Assembly (NCBI GenBank): GCA_022496205.1
Contig: WTXD01000069.1
Coordinates: forward strand, 1 to 64,000
Length of the DNA: 64,000 nucleotides
Reading direction: 5' to 3'
From: Gloeopeniophorella convolvens
Lineage: Eukaryota; Basidiomycota; Agaricomycetes; Russulales
Position numbers and translations under genes: made by a program. Under the pieces are notes generated by a model that saw only the letters and a program-made list of their open reading frames with translations, searched no databases and was not told where the DNA came from. The number at the start of each line of letters is the position of its first letter. Positions within the stretch are counted from its first letter, which is position 1. Positions 9,866 through 21,974 of this stretch are shown here, piece after piece.

Positions 9866-12109
9866 ATGAGCACCGAGCTAGCCAGTGGTAAACCCCCTTC
9901 GCTTGGCGACGCGAGTACTGTCCCAAATGGCCCCTCTATCACACCATCGGAGGGTGGCAACCACTACGACGCACGGTTCTGGGTTATCATTGTGTCTATG
10001 TGTGTTGCAGTAGCTATCACTGCAGCAGAGTTTGTCCGTTCGCCACCCTTGCGAGTCGTATGTTCCTTTAATGACGATGATGCCCATCAGACTGCAATCG
10101 GCACCGCCCTACCCGTGATTGTTAGCGAGCTCCATGGAAAACAATTCATATGGGTTGGCTCCGCCTACACTTTAGGTGCAACAGCCCCTGTGCCGTTCCT
10201 CAGTACGTTGGCCCAGGTTCGTGCGTTGTTATTCCCGTTTCTCCACAAACTGAGGCACAATAAGGTCTTCGGCAGGAAGGCTATCATGTTGGTCTCCCTA
10301 TTGGTATTCTCTGTCGGCAGTGCTATCTGCGGAGCGGCATTCAGTATGGATATGCTCGTCGCAGGAAGGGGTTGGTTTACATCGAGGGATCGCCTCAAAC
10401 CTTAGCTGACCCGTATATCTGATAGCTATCCAGGGCGTCGGCTGTGGTGCTATCAACACACTCGTCCAGATCATCCTATCTGATCTTGTGCCGTTGAGTC
10501 AACGAGGAGTCTTCAACGGCTTTGGTTCCATGTAAGTACTCGCTCGGACACCAGTCTTTTATCCCCTCCATTGAGGCGTCGACAGAGCCTGGGCTATTGC
10601 TGCAGGAACGGCTCCGTTGATTGGAGGAGCTTTAGCGAAGCATGATCACTGGTAAGTAGCCGTACCCATCTCTGTACGTCTTGTCCACACGTACTGAGTG
10701 GCTGTGGTTAAGGCGATGGATCTTTTGTGTGTCGACTGCTGTCTTCAACCTACGGCACGACCTAATCGCCAAACAGACCCCAATATTCCGATATGCGCGA
10801 TGCTCGCTGCTTCACTTTCCGTAACTTTGAAGCTGAAAACGCCACCCGCGCCCTTGAAAGAGAAGCTTCGTCGTATAGATTGGATGTAAGCCCTCCTCGA
10901 CGATGATTTTTCAACGGTGCACTCATGTCCGTCACCTGGGAAGTGGTAACATTCTTATCATCTCGTCCCCGACGCTGGTGGTCATTGCGCTTTCCTGGGC
11001 TGGTATCCAGTTTCCTTGGACATCTCCTCACGTGTTCGCACCTTTGATTTTGGGAAGTATAGGCTTGTGCCTATTTGTCGTTTACGAGAGTCTCCTATGT
11101 AAAGCGCCCACGGTACGTATGAGTTTCTATACTGTTCGAAAGCGCTGCGGTTGTCACAGCATCCCGTGCTAACCCACTTTGTATGATCCTCCAGGCTCCG
11201 CTTATGGTGATCCCCAATGTAACGGCGCTCAGTGGCTATCTGCAGAACTTCCTCATAGGTATCATTCAGGCAACGTTATTCTGTAAGCACGCCTTCCACT
11301 GTCACCAGGGGCCCACACCGTTCTCATCTGTATGCTGGAACTAGATTGGTATCCCACCTACTGGCAAGCGTGCAAAAACGCAAGCCCGCTCGCTGCTGGT
11401 GTAGACTTCCTCGGAATCTCATATAGCATGACCCCAGTGGCCGCGCTGGTAGGTATCCTCATCAAGTCATACGGCCGCTACCGGAGATATCTCTGGGTCG
11501 GCTGGTGCGCGACGATCGTCGGCGTGGGACTGCTCTCGACGCTCGACGCGCACTCCAGCCGCGGCGCAGGCTTCGGGTACGAGATTATCGCCGGCGTGGG
11601 GCTCGGCATCGTCTACGTAGGCTGCTACTACCCCGTGCTCGCCGCCACGCCTGTCAACCAGGTCGTGCCCGTGCTCGCATTCTACAACTTCCTCCGAACG
11701 TTCGCCAACGTGCGTTTTCTCTCACGCCGCTCTGTTCGCGACCGCGGTGTTGATGTCACCCGTGCAGGTCTGGGGCGTCACCATCGGCGGCGTTGTTCTA
11801 CAAAACAAGCTGATCCGCGAACTCCCAGGAGAGTTCCTGGACAATTTTCCGCAAGGGGTGGAGATCGCCTTTGCGGCGATCCCAGACATCCCAGGCCTTG
11901 ACCCGACGCTAGGGGGCGAAGTGCGGGCGGTGTTTGCACGCTCGCTGAGCACCGTGTGGAAAATCATGGCGGGTATAGCTGGGCTCGGGCTGCTTGTCAG
12001 CCTCGCGATGAAGCGCATCTCCTTGCACACGTCCGTGGACCAAGACTGGGGTCAGAAAGATCAGGGCTTAAAGGAGGAGGCCAAGGTGGAAGTGTCCGAT
12101 GTAGTATAG
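9866..12109 (+). CDS. MFS exporter, 14-helix DHA2 type (first copy)
   Basis: Eleven exons (9866-10033, 10091-10216, 10265-10370, 10426-10531, 10586-10651, 10713-10726, 10777-10885, 10944-11112, 11195-11282, 11345-11709, 11768-12109) join in phase to 552 residues with no stop. Family marks include [13 protein letters not shown] in the first helix, [31 protein letters not shown], the loop [12 protein letters not shown], and [15 protein letters not shown] followed by DLVPLSQRG. These are typical of fungal drug:H+ antiporter-2 transporters, which export small molecules across the plasma membrane, often as self-protection in metabolite clusters. One exon is only 14 nt. The exon pattern is identical to the gene at 34902. 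The 3' end lies 105 bp from the facing acyl-CoA-oxidase-like gene. Substrate unknown. Confidence 0.88.
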
Positions 12110-12214
12110 AATGAGCAATGTGAGCATGAACTAGTGTAATGGTACATGTTGGGTTCCAGGGTATCCTTTACAACAAAAGAGAGTTTACAGGGCAGCATGT
12201 GACGACAATACTAA

Positions 12215-14248
12215 TTATAGCCTTGGTAGGATCCTATTGGAAGCAGCGTTCGATGTCATATGTGCGGACGAACTTGAGCTGGCGCTCGCGTCCTCAAAGG
12301 TAGGTAACGCTGCAACAAACTTGGACCACCTCTCCGCAGATGCGATAGGGGCAGTGACATACGGTTTTACGTCCATGAGCGCGAGGAACTCGTCCATCCG
12401 CGGAAGTAGCAGGTCCGCCGCTCGTACCTCCAGCGCGCGGAGCTCTCTCCGCGTCATCCCAAAGCACTCGACGTACCACGACTCATCCAGGCGGGCGCAG
12501 CTCGCGACGTACATGCCGAGCAAGCTCGTATCGACGCCAGCCGTACGGGCAGCGTCATATGCAATCCGCTGCCCGACAGCCTGCAAGATAGCCGGCGACT
12601 CCGAGAGTATCACGTCGTCGTGTTCCGCCCTCCTGTGTGTCCCAAGCTCCGCGAGGTGGGCGCGTACTTGAGAGAACAGACCCGCCTCGTGCTTCGCGAG
12701 GAGACTTTCTGGGTACGGTGTTGGTGGGAGTTCATAACAGCGCAGGAGCAGGTCCGACATTAGGCCTGTGGAGGATTACGGCTATGTTCACCAGATTGAT
12801 CAGGATATGGACGTACGGTTAGAGCTGGTAGAGATATCCGTTTCGACCGCGTGGAGTCCAGGAAAGTTTCCCTGAGGGCACGGGAGAGTCAGATTGGGGA
12901 AAATGTGCTAAAAATACGAGATTACGTACGTCGAATTGCAATATCTGATTCACTGCGAATCCACCCTGCGCACCACATCGATCGACGAGCTGAGCATTCG
13001 TCGCCTGTGTATGCGCTAGAGCTGTGACATTGAATAACGTGGCTACTGCCCGGCGTATACGAGAATCGAGGTTTAGTTGTGAGAAATTGGATATCGTCAC
13101 GTCTCGCATCGCTCGTAACACGAACGCTTGCGCGAGCGCAGTCAGGACTGGGATACGATGAGTCTGGAGACAGAGAAAATTTGGCCTGAGGATGCCCGAT
13201 AAATCATGGACCATTTTCCGCAGGCTATAGCGAGCAGCGACTTGGCAGGAGATTCCCAGATGGGTGACAGCGAGCGAACCCAAAGTAACGGAGCCAGCAG
13301 AGATGCGGGATGTGGCATCCAGATAGGCCTGCTGAAAATCGATGGACTTGTTGATGGACCCCATCAGCGCGGTGGGCGGGAGGTGAACATTGTTGAAGTG
13401 CGTCAATGAACTGTTCATCGGATTGGCATCGCCGTGGTGAGGTAAGAGCCTGGTAACAGAGCCACACTGAGTTAAGTTCCAGAACAGTGCGCCGGTGACG
13501 CACCTGCTGACAACCCCATGGATCATCTTATTCCCGTCGTGAATGTGCACAAGGAATGGCTTCACACCATGGTCCTGATTGCGAGCGAACATCCTTGCAA
13601 AGACAACAGCAACGCATGGAATGCCAGCCGGCACAGTTGACGGCATGCACCTTCAAAAGTTGCGTCAGATATGACACGCGAGGCATAGAAGACGCATACT
13701 TCGCGGCGCCTTCGTGGGGCGTATTCAGTAAGAAGCTACCGTCGGGGAGCATCGTCGCCGTGGTCTCGAGATGAAGTGCATCTAGATAATGGTCGACCTC
13801 TGCCAAGCAAACTTGGCCCCTAAATACGGAAGTCAGAGTGGAAACGGCGCGAAAGTGGTTTGCATACAGTATCTCGAAGTTCAGGATTTGCTTGAGAACA
13901 ACGTCGGCGCTCGTATCGTTTCCCAGAGCGGCTATGGTCCCAGCGCAAAGGTTATACTGCATCACCAGATGCATGGACGCGGCGGAATCGAGTGCACAGA
14001 TCGGGTCATTGAACATTGCCCAGAATTTCGGTGAGAGGAGAAGGACATCCTGAGCAGTCAGTGCTATCGAGTTTTGTCAGTGAAACGGCAGAGCCGAATC
14101 ACCCTCAACAAGTCGACTCACGATGTAATTTCGCTATATGCCTGGCGCGTTCGATGGCGAGTCTGGCGCGTGCTTCTTTGGACAGCTTAGGGTCATCTGC
14201 GACTGAAGCAAACATGGAATTCCGAGCTAATACTCGAGGAGAGGTCAT
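12215..14248 (-). CDS. Acyl-CoA oxidase-like flavoenzyme, copy B
   Basis: Seven exons (14248-14122, 14063-13868, 13819-13700, 13650-13504, 13449-12930, 12871-12817, 12765-12215) give 571 residues. It keeps CLAEVDHYLDA followed by LETTAT, RYSLRKMV, QTHRIPVLTALAQ and DRCGAQGGFAVNQI. The 55-nt sixth exon, which should carry the catalytic glutamate, still has it, but the surroundings read HAVETDIS instead of the AIAEGDIL-type sequence of the other three copies, and little else in that exon is conserved. The C-terminus is PRL, a PTS1-like signal. It faces the MFS gene at 9866-12109, the only complete MFS/oxidase pair in the window. It could be a functional variant or the start of decay. Confidence 0.82.
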
Positions 14249-15559
14249 TGGAGTCGGTGACAGCTGGAGAGATGGTCGTCCGATCGTTAAATACGCATCT
14301 GCGAAGTTCCGAGCTGATCGCACCGTATTCGCTCATGACCCCCTTGAGCTGTGTCACCCACTATGAAAGATACGACCACACGGAGGAATCTGGTGAGATC
14401 ACCTAGCATCTTGACCGTATGGAGTTGGGGGAGACGGAGGATATTTTGGTGGGCAGGGACGTTCGGCCGCGGCTGAAAATCGTATGCGAGTGTGCGAGGG
14501 AGTTCCTCGAAGTTCGGGTCGACGTGTGGCGACTTTTGAATCCAGTGGGTCACTGGTTGATAGGGTCGGCGTTCACAAGAAGAAACGATGGAGGTAGGAT
14601 GATCCGCCCAGTTCAGTCGTCGACTCTTGGGCGGACTACTAGTAGCCTACACTCTGGCTGCTGTTGTCAGGGAGCGGTAGTGACGATGGCTATCACCGAT
14701 TGACGCGGACGGTTTGGGGATCGGGCTGGGCCGCTTGCCGATAGCTGACGTAATGCATGGCTCGGCCGCACCAGTGAGGACTCGGCAACAACGGAATTTC
14801 GAGACTCCTTTGTCCGTGTCCGAGTCTTCGGAGACCAACCAGGATCAACGTTCAACGGCTGCTCATGCCTGCATTGTGCAGCGGGCTGGGAGCTGCGGCC
14901 CCACCTGTTTACACCAAGCACCACACCCCATAGCGCTCCTACGAGCCCCAAGGTGCTTTGGGGTGCCAAGCTTAATTCACGCAGTGATTTTATAGTTCAA
15001 TCTCAAACTCAAATGTGTATTGTTATTGAGCTTTCCTGCTCTTGCTCAACTAAGTCTCGGGGGGTCGAAAGTCCTTCATGACAACAAAACCTCGTACCAC
15101 GTCCGAGCATCCTCTCTCTAATTATAAGCGGGCCGGGGCGCGATGGCTTACGGACTTGTTGGCCGCCATTGACCAGCTTGCGTCCGACGCGCGCCGCAGG
15201 TTGGCCGCAGGTCTCTGCATCCACGTGGCAGTGTGATTATAAATCCGTTCTCCGATCTGACAAACGATTTTCTCCGACGGTCGTGTTGTGCGAAAGTTCA
15301 AGGGGCCGTGCTACTTAGCAACTGAGTACCGTCACGCCTTGCCTCTCCCCGGCCTCAAGACGTCGCACTCAATGCATCGCTGTACGCGGTGCATCCTCTT
15401 TCCGCATCAGGCCAGGTCACCTGCGTTATCAGCGGGCGACTATCTGTTGTCCTAGGAAAGAGAAGCTGTCGATGCGGCGATGCAGTGCTGCTAGGTATAA
15501 GGACATATTCGCTCTCAGGCTTCTACATCTTGCCAGCACCATCTCCTCCTCGTGCACTA
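14249..15559. other. Intergenic, 1.3 kb
   Basis: No gene is supported. Several ORFs under 105 codons occur on both strands, none with a recognisable motif or intron structure. The stretch separates two divergent genes (minus-strand copy B starting at 14248 and the STAND gene starting near 15560), so it should contain both promoters. An upstream non-coding exon of the STAND gene could lie near 15360-15550. Confidence 0.45.
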
Positions 15560-18500
15560 ATGTCTTTGCTGCAGGTATCGGACGAGGACATTCTCGCCAA
15601 CTACGAAACATACTATGTCGTCGCTTTGAACGAGCACTACGAGGAGACCAGGGCGGAGCTGGACACGCATCCCCTTGCCCGAGAGTTGCAAGTTCTAGAC
15701 TCTGTCAGCGCCATCGTACCTGCGATTCTGAAGCAAGGCCATGTACTTGACGAGTCTCAGGATGACGAGTCAAGCCGGACGCGCTTTGTTCAGCAACTCA
15801 GGTCGCTGGTGGAGGTATTATCCGCGCACAAGGGCGTAATAAATGAGGCTAGTATCGACATTGTAAGTGAGGCCCCATTTCCGTTTCAAATCGTGATCAA
15901 GTTGTTATCCACAGGCTCTCCTGCCAGACAAAGCCGTTTTCGTCAGCATTGGCATCTTGCTCGCTGTATGTATTGCCCGATCTGTGTGCGCTAGCCTTTG
16001 TAAATATTATCCGCTAGACGATCGGGGCCCGCAACGTGAGGTACGACAAACTAGCGGATCTCCTCGAACGTCTGGCGGGACATTTTGGGCCCGTAATGAG
16101 CGCTCGCAACGAAACCTCCCCAAAGACTGCGCTCGTCGTGAAGATACTTTCTGATCTCGTCGTCACCTTCGCCTACGTGGCAAGGCAGATCAAGCAAAAC
16201 TGGAAAGGTAAGTGGGTGGCTGGATAGCTGTAACGTTTGCTCATCGTAGCTTTGTAGGGCTGCACGAGCCGCCACTTGAGAACGAACTGAATGAGGTAGA
16301 GACCCAACTAAACAAGAAGCTTGCGGAAGCTCTCAGTGAGCGTGGAATATCTGGACATGAACCACAGCTGATAGCAGTTACAGGTAGCCCCAAGCTGATA
16401 GCGGACTTCGTCAGAAAGCTCAAACGTTCGTAGCCTCTTATCGACTACTTTACCAGAAGTCATCATAGCTGACCCTCCACAGGAACACAGTCGCAGCAGG
16501 ACATGGTTGCTTGGCTTTCTCCCCCAGATCTGACTCAGGCGCATAAGATCGCACGTAAAACTCGGCGCGAGGGGACAAACAATTGGTTCTTCGAGAATGA
16601 GGTGTTTGGCGAGTGGAAGGCGACAGGCCCTTTGCTGTGGATCAGCGGAATAAGTATATCTTATCTCTTCCTGCATGTTGTCTGTGCTGACGGCCTGTAG
16701 CCGGGACGGGAAGGACAGTTCTCAGGTGAGCAAAACCCCGGCGGCCCCATACCGTCTTCGACTGATGTTCATAATCATGGCCAGTGCTTCGATTGTCGAA
16801 AGCCTCCGAGAACAAGTTGATGAGGGCTCTGCGCTTGTGGCATATTTCTACTTCGACTTCAAAGACCCCCAGAAGCAAACCATCAAAGGCTTACTTTCTT
16901 CAATCATTGTCCAGCTCTGCACTCATTTCGCCCCTCACTGGGGTGCCATTTCACGCTTATACTCAGAATACGGAAACGGACAGCTCCAGCCAAGTGATGA
17001 AGTATTGATCCAATCCCTAAAGGATCTCATCGCGCAAACCGAAGAGAGTACCTTAGTTTACATCCTTATGGACGCGCCAGATGAATGCCCGGCGACTTCC
17101 GCAACCGGAGCAATTTACGATCTCTTGAAAGAGCTTGTCGAGCTGGGCTCTGCGAATGTGCGCTTGTGCGTTACCACCGGGGTGGACTATGACACCCTAG
17201 ACTTCATGGAACCCTTAGCATCTCATTCCATCGAAATGAGCAAGGCGGCTGGTCACATCCAGGATATTCATGAGCACATCCGGGAGTTCGTCGCCACAAA
17301 CCCAAGGACGAAAAAGTGGAGGATTCAGGAGAGGGATGGGATCCTCAACACGCTCACGGAGAAATGTGGCGGGTCGTGAGTAACCACCCGGCTTATGCGC
17401 GCTATCATGTTTCCTGACGTTACGCAGGTTCCTATGGGTCGACTGCCAACTTATCTTTATCAGCAACGCACTCCCAGCCAACGTCAGGCGCATCCTGGAA
17501 ACGCTCCGTACAAGTCTGGACGGGACGTACGAGCGCGTCATACGACGGGTCAGGGAGGAGCACTGGGAGTTTACCCAGCACCTCTTCGCATGCCTGGCCG
17601 TCCCCACTCGTCCTCTGCTGCTGAGCGAGCTCGGGGAGGTCCTCTCGGTCGACTTCGAGGAGCCGCTGATGGAGTTCCAGGAAGACTGGCGCCCCGACGA
17701 TATGGAAGAGACGATCGGGAACACGTGCGGCAGCCTGATGTACTTCTTCGACTCTCCGGAGGGCCGGCGCGTCGAGTACCCGCACTACTCGGTGCTGGAG
17801 TTCATGACGTCCCGCCGGCTCATCGGCGCAGACCCGAGGATATCGCGCTTCCGCATCATCCCAGGGCCCGCCCACACCGTGCTCACCATGACGTGCCTCG
17901 GCGTCCTCGTCCACGTCCCAGAGGACCTCGACAAAGCGAACCTCCACCGCTTCCCGCTCATCGAGTACGCTGCCAGGTGGTGGGTCTACCACTACAAGCT
18001 CGGCGGCATGTCTCTGAACCTCAGGAAGGCCATGGAGCGCCTCTTCGACAAGAGCAAGAACTACTTTTCGATCTGGGTCTGGCTGTACGACATCGAGCAG
18101 CCGGACAAGAAACCCCTGATCACGGACCGTCCGGGAAAACCCGCGCTCACGCCCCTGTACTACTCTGTTCTGTGCGGCTTCCCGCACCTCGCGGAGTACC
18201 TGGCATACATGAACCAAGAAGACGTGAACGTCGAAGGCGGCACGCTCCTCACGCCGTTGCGGGGCGCGGTGCTCGGCAAACATAACGACATCGTGCGCGT
18301 GCTGCTCCGGCGCGGCGCGGACGTCAACAGGCGCTACGAGAGTGGGACGATGCTGCAGGAGGTGACGAATAGAGGCGACCTCGAGCTCGTCCGCCTCATG
18401 CTCGAACACAATGCCGACGTCAATGCGGAGGGCGGCGTCCACGGGACCGCGCTGGAGTCGGCCGCGGCGGGCGGGCACGAGAAGATAATCAGGGCGATGC

Positions 18501-18760
18501 TGAGGCATGGCGCGGACGTCAACCTGCGCTCCGAGGGCCCCTACGGGTCCCCGCTGCAGGCTGCAGCGCGCAACGGACACTTGGAGGTTGTGCACTTGCT
18601 GCTCGACCGCGGGGCGGACGTCAACGTGCCGGCGGGTCCTTTCGGGACTGCGCTGCACGGCGCGACAGAGAATGGACACGCTGTCGTCGCCCAGCTACTT
18701 CGGGAACGGGGTGCACACGCGAACGATGCTTCGAGCGACGCATCCGTGGCTGCTACTTAA
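15560..18760 (+). CDS. NLR-like STAND protein: Goodbye-like, NACHT, ankyrin
   Basis: Eight exons (15560-15862, 15915-15965, 16018-16207, 16258-16425, 16483-16653, 16701-16725, 16785-17375, 17428-18760) give 943 residues. The N-terminus (ALVVKILSDLVVTFAYVARQIKQ) resembles the fungal STAND N-terminal Goodbye domain. The NACHT NTPase follows: the P-loop reads GITGTGRT, with the usual Walker lysine replaced by arginine, then VAYFYFDFKD and VYILMDAPDECP (Walker B). A winged-helix-like part (YERVIRRVREEHWEF, HYSVLEFM) leads to at least five ankyrin repeats (LLRRGADVN, MLEHNADVN, MLRHGADVN, LLDRGADVN). Fungal NLR-like proteins oligomerise on ligand sensing by the repeats and act in non-self recognition and cell death. 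The start ATG is the least certain part; an upstream exon is possible because CTGCAG just after it could be an acceptor. Confidence 0.82.
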
Positions 18761-18891
18761 GGCATAGGGCTGACGTAGGCGCCCAAGGGTGCGCCTAGTT
18801 GTATATACGTATCACGCGCATGGGATTTTTGTACGAGTACATCGGGCTTATCATCACAATATAGAACCCTGCTGTTCACCATTGCGGTGCT

Positions 18892-20982
18892 TCATAATTT
18901 CGCTGCGCGAAGTGGAAAACCAGAAGCAGCGGCTTCCCCTATGGGCGCCTCCTGGTGCCCGCTGTGTATACCGAGGTTGGAACTCCGTTCGGGTCCTGGG
19001 AAGATTGGCAACGTTTTGACAAACGTATCCCATTTCTCGACAGAAATGATGGGCGCCGTCACGTAGTCCTCGATGTCCATACGCGCGAGGAACTCATCCA
19101 GCCGCGGCAGCAGCGCATCCACCGCGCGAGCCTGCATAGCCCGCAACTCGGCCCGCGTCATCCCCAGGTGTTCGACGTACCACGACTCATCCGAGCGAGC
19201 GCAGCTCGCAGCATACATGTCGACCAGGCATGCGTCGACGCCCGCCGCGCGGGCAGCATCGTATGCGTATCGCTGCCCGATTGCCTGGACGAGTGGGACC
19301 GACTCGGGCAGCAGCACGCTATTGTACTGCGCGCTCCTGTGGTTGCCTATCTCTGCCAGTTGGGCACGGAGCTGGGAGAGGACGCCTGCTTCGTGCCGCG
19401 CGAGGAGGCTTTCCGGGTACGCCGTTGGAGGGACGGCGTAGCGGCCAAGGAGGAGTTCGGAGGCCAACCCTGCTAGAGCGTCAGGAATGGCCGTCTCTTC
19501 GGTTTGACGAAAATGCACGCACGAACTGATATGCCGAGGATGTCTCCTTCGGCTATGGCCATGCCGCGTAGATCTGCCTGCGAGAGTTTCAGACCAGTCC
19601 CCAGATCTCGTTGGACGGGAAAAGTAGCGACGAACGTGGAGAACTTCGATCTGGTTTATAGCGAATAGACCTTGCGCGCCACATCGGTCTCCTAGCTCGA
19701 TCTTCGAAGCCCGAGCGTGCATGACCGCAGTGACCTTGGACAGCACAGCGATTTCCTGGCGCACGTGCGGATCTATGTCTCGATTGCAGAAGTCCGAGAT
19801 TGCACGATCTCGCGATGCTCGGAGGACGAAGGCTTCAGCGAGCGCCCTCAGGATCGGGATGCGCTGTGTCTGGAAGGAAAGAATCGGCTTGTGGACCCCT
19901 GCCGCATCCAACACGGTGCGCCGCTGGCTGTACCGCGCAGCGATGCAAGATGATAACATCAACGAGGACGCGCTGAAGGAGCATATGGCGAGCATGCCGA
20001 TGGCAACTCGAGACACGCTGGCTTGGAAGGCGGATCGCTGGTCTTTCGAGCTAGCCACACCTCTTAACAAGGCTGTCGATGGAATGCGAGCCTGATTGAA
20101 CCAAATCAGGCAATGGTTGATAGGATTCCTTCCGCCAGGCTGGGGTAAGAGTCTAGAGAGATCGATTTATTCAGGATAGGCAAAACCCGGAAGGTAGCGA
20201 GAAATGCACCTGCAGACGACTCCCGGAGCCAATTCGGTTCCGTTGTGGAATGGGATGAGGAAAGGCCTCACGCCGTGATCCTCGCTGCGCATGAATGTGC
20301 GAGCAAATACCAGGGCGACGCAGGGGAGACCTGATGGTCCCACTGCCGACATGTACCTGAACAAGATACCGATTAGGGACACAAACCCGGTCGCAGAGAA
20401 TAGGACATACTTCGCAGCACCGTCATGAGGCGTGTTCAATATGAAGTCGCCATCTGGAAGCATTGTGGCCGTCGTCTCAAGGTTCACAGCATCCAAGCCA
20501 TGATCGACTTCGGTCAAGCAAAACTGCCCACTTGCGTACAAAAAGGAGTCAGACGAGATAATTCGGTTAAAATACTGTGTTTCTGCGCACATGACATCGA
20601 AGTCCAGAAGCTGTTGTAGCATGGGCTGGACGCTCGGGGTCTTCGGGGCGAACATCGCCGCGATTCCAACGCAGAGGTTGTATTGCAAGAGCAGATGCAT
20701 CATGACAGGCGCATCGAGGCATAGAATCGGGTCCGTCAACATAGCCCAGAACCTAGGCGAAAGTGTGACGACATCCTGGATGGTTGGTGCTTCGCATATA
20801 CTACCCGTCAACGGCCGATGAAGTGCGCTGTGAGGGGGTTGAGACTCACCGTGGAGCTTGGCAACAGCCCGGGCCCGCTGGTATGAAAGTTTGACGCGGT
20901 CCTCTACAGAGAGCTTGTAGTCTCCCTGCGAGGCAAAAATTTCCGTGCGGACTAGATCTTTAGATGACTTCGCCGCGTTCAT
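18892..20982 (-). CDS. Acyl-CoA oxidase-like flavoenzyme, copy C
   Basis: Seven exons (20982-20850, 20789-20591, 20530-20411, 20356-20210, 20152-19636, 19577-19523, 19469-18892) give 582 residues. Motifs: FCLTEVDHGLDA and LETTAT in the central domain, RYSQRRTV, QTQRIPILRALAEAF, DRCGAQGLFAINQI, and MAIAEGDILGISV on the 55-nt exon with the presumed catalytic glutamate. The C-terminus RAAKL ends in AKL, a good PTS1. The role is as for copy A: FAD-dependent oxidation of an acyl-CoA in the peroxisome. It lies 131 bp downstream of the converging STAND gene, and 992 bp separate its start from the 3' end of copy D, which runs in the same direction, so C and D are a tandem pair without MFS genes beside them. 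Confidence 0.87.
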
Positions 20983-21974
20983 CGTGGGTTGTGGGGTGGA
21001 GCGTGGCTGGCGTCCAATATGTATATAATTGCTGGTTCGTACCTTGAATGGGCCTGGCATCAAATCTCGATTCCGAGCGCGACGTCGCCAGTGACATGGT
21101 GGAGGAAGAAGGGACAGGGACCGCGTCGGTGCACTAATCTGTCCTGGAGAGTCGAACCATAGATAGGAACCAGGGTGCCAAAGTTGGCGCTGGCCCGGGT
21201 CCCTTTCAATTGAGACCACACGTGCCCATCCCACAGGCGTGTTCTTGTGCAACTTCTGAGTACTTCTGAGCCTCATCCGTGTATCGTGCTTGTGTAAATG
21301 TCATGTCAAGGAATTGAAGTTTCCTTGGGGGTGCAGATTGATGGCAGAGAACGCGGTCCTTTCTCACAGCCATTTGTGCAACCAGATGGCAGCACCGTAT
21401 CAGGTTTTATTACCTTGCTCCTCGACAAGCCTGCCGAGGCGCTGTCGTGCGTTCGCTGCGGCGTCAGCATCTGCATTATTGAAGTCATTCATCTCGGAGG
21501 AAGTGGATGATCGCGTACACGCAGTGTCAGACGTGGTAAGTATGCACTATACCGCATTCGAGCGTCGAGTGGCCCTGTGATTCAGCCACTTGCGAAAGAT
21601 CTAGTCCGGTTAGGAGTATTTCGTGGGGATCGCATGCATGAGCGACTGAAAACGAGCATCGCGAGTGACAACATAAAGGTCGTCCGAGTCGCGACTAGCG
21701 TCACAACGGTGGGCAACTTGAAGCTGTAGACGCGTCTAGATCTGATAGGATCTGATAGCCGTGACACATCCCCGAAGCCCGCCGGGTTATCCCGAGGTCT
21801 GTCTCACGCAAGGGTCCCTCTTTTGCAAGAAAACTGCGATACGACGATAGGTATGCACACGCACAAAAAGAACTAGGACGAACAAGGTGTACAGCGACGC
21901 TGAGATTACTGTACTCGCTTGTCCGAGAAAAACTGTCTATTGAACTACCAGCGGACCAGACCACGGCCCGTCCC
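20983..21974. other. Intergenic, promoter side of copy C
   Basis: This stretch separates the tandem copies C and D. It must hold the promoter of copy C. A weak coding signal on the plus strand at 21298-21729 is listed separately. Nothing else stands out. Confidence 0.45.
21298..21729 (+). pseudogene. Possible gene remnant of unknown type
   Basis: Two open stretches could be exons: one with GVQIDGRERGPFSQPFVQPD near 21320-21500, and one after a GTAAGT...TTCAG intron (about 21537-21585) that reads LAKDLVRLGVFRG and SDNIKVVRVATSV to a stop at 21729. The composition is protein-like and the intron signals are good, but I see no domain and no convincing start. It may be the tail of an older gene displaced by the duplications. 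Low confidence. Confidence 0.25.

Noticed and set aside
16647..16653. Apparent AT-AG intron (ATAAGT donor) that would have disrupted the NACHT P-loop
   Set aside because: Using the GTATAT donor three bases further, with the CTGTAG acceptor at 16700, gives GITGTGRT in frame with correct P-loop length, so no abnormal intron is needed.
17432..18679. A 415-codon ORF on the minus strand, antisense to the ankyrin NLR-like gene
   Set aside because: It mirrors the GC-rich ankyrin exons. The plus strand has clear domain homology and an in-phase exon chain; the antisense protein is Arg/Val/His-rich with no recognisable domain.
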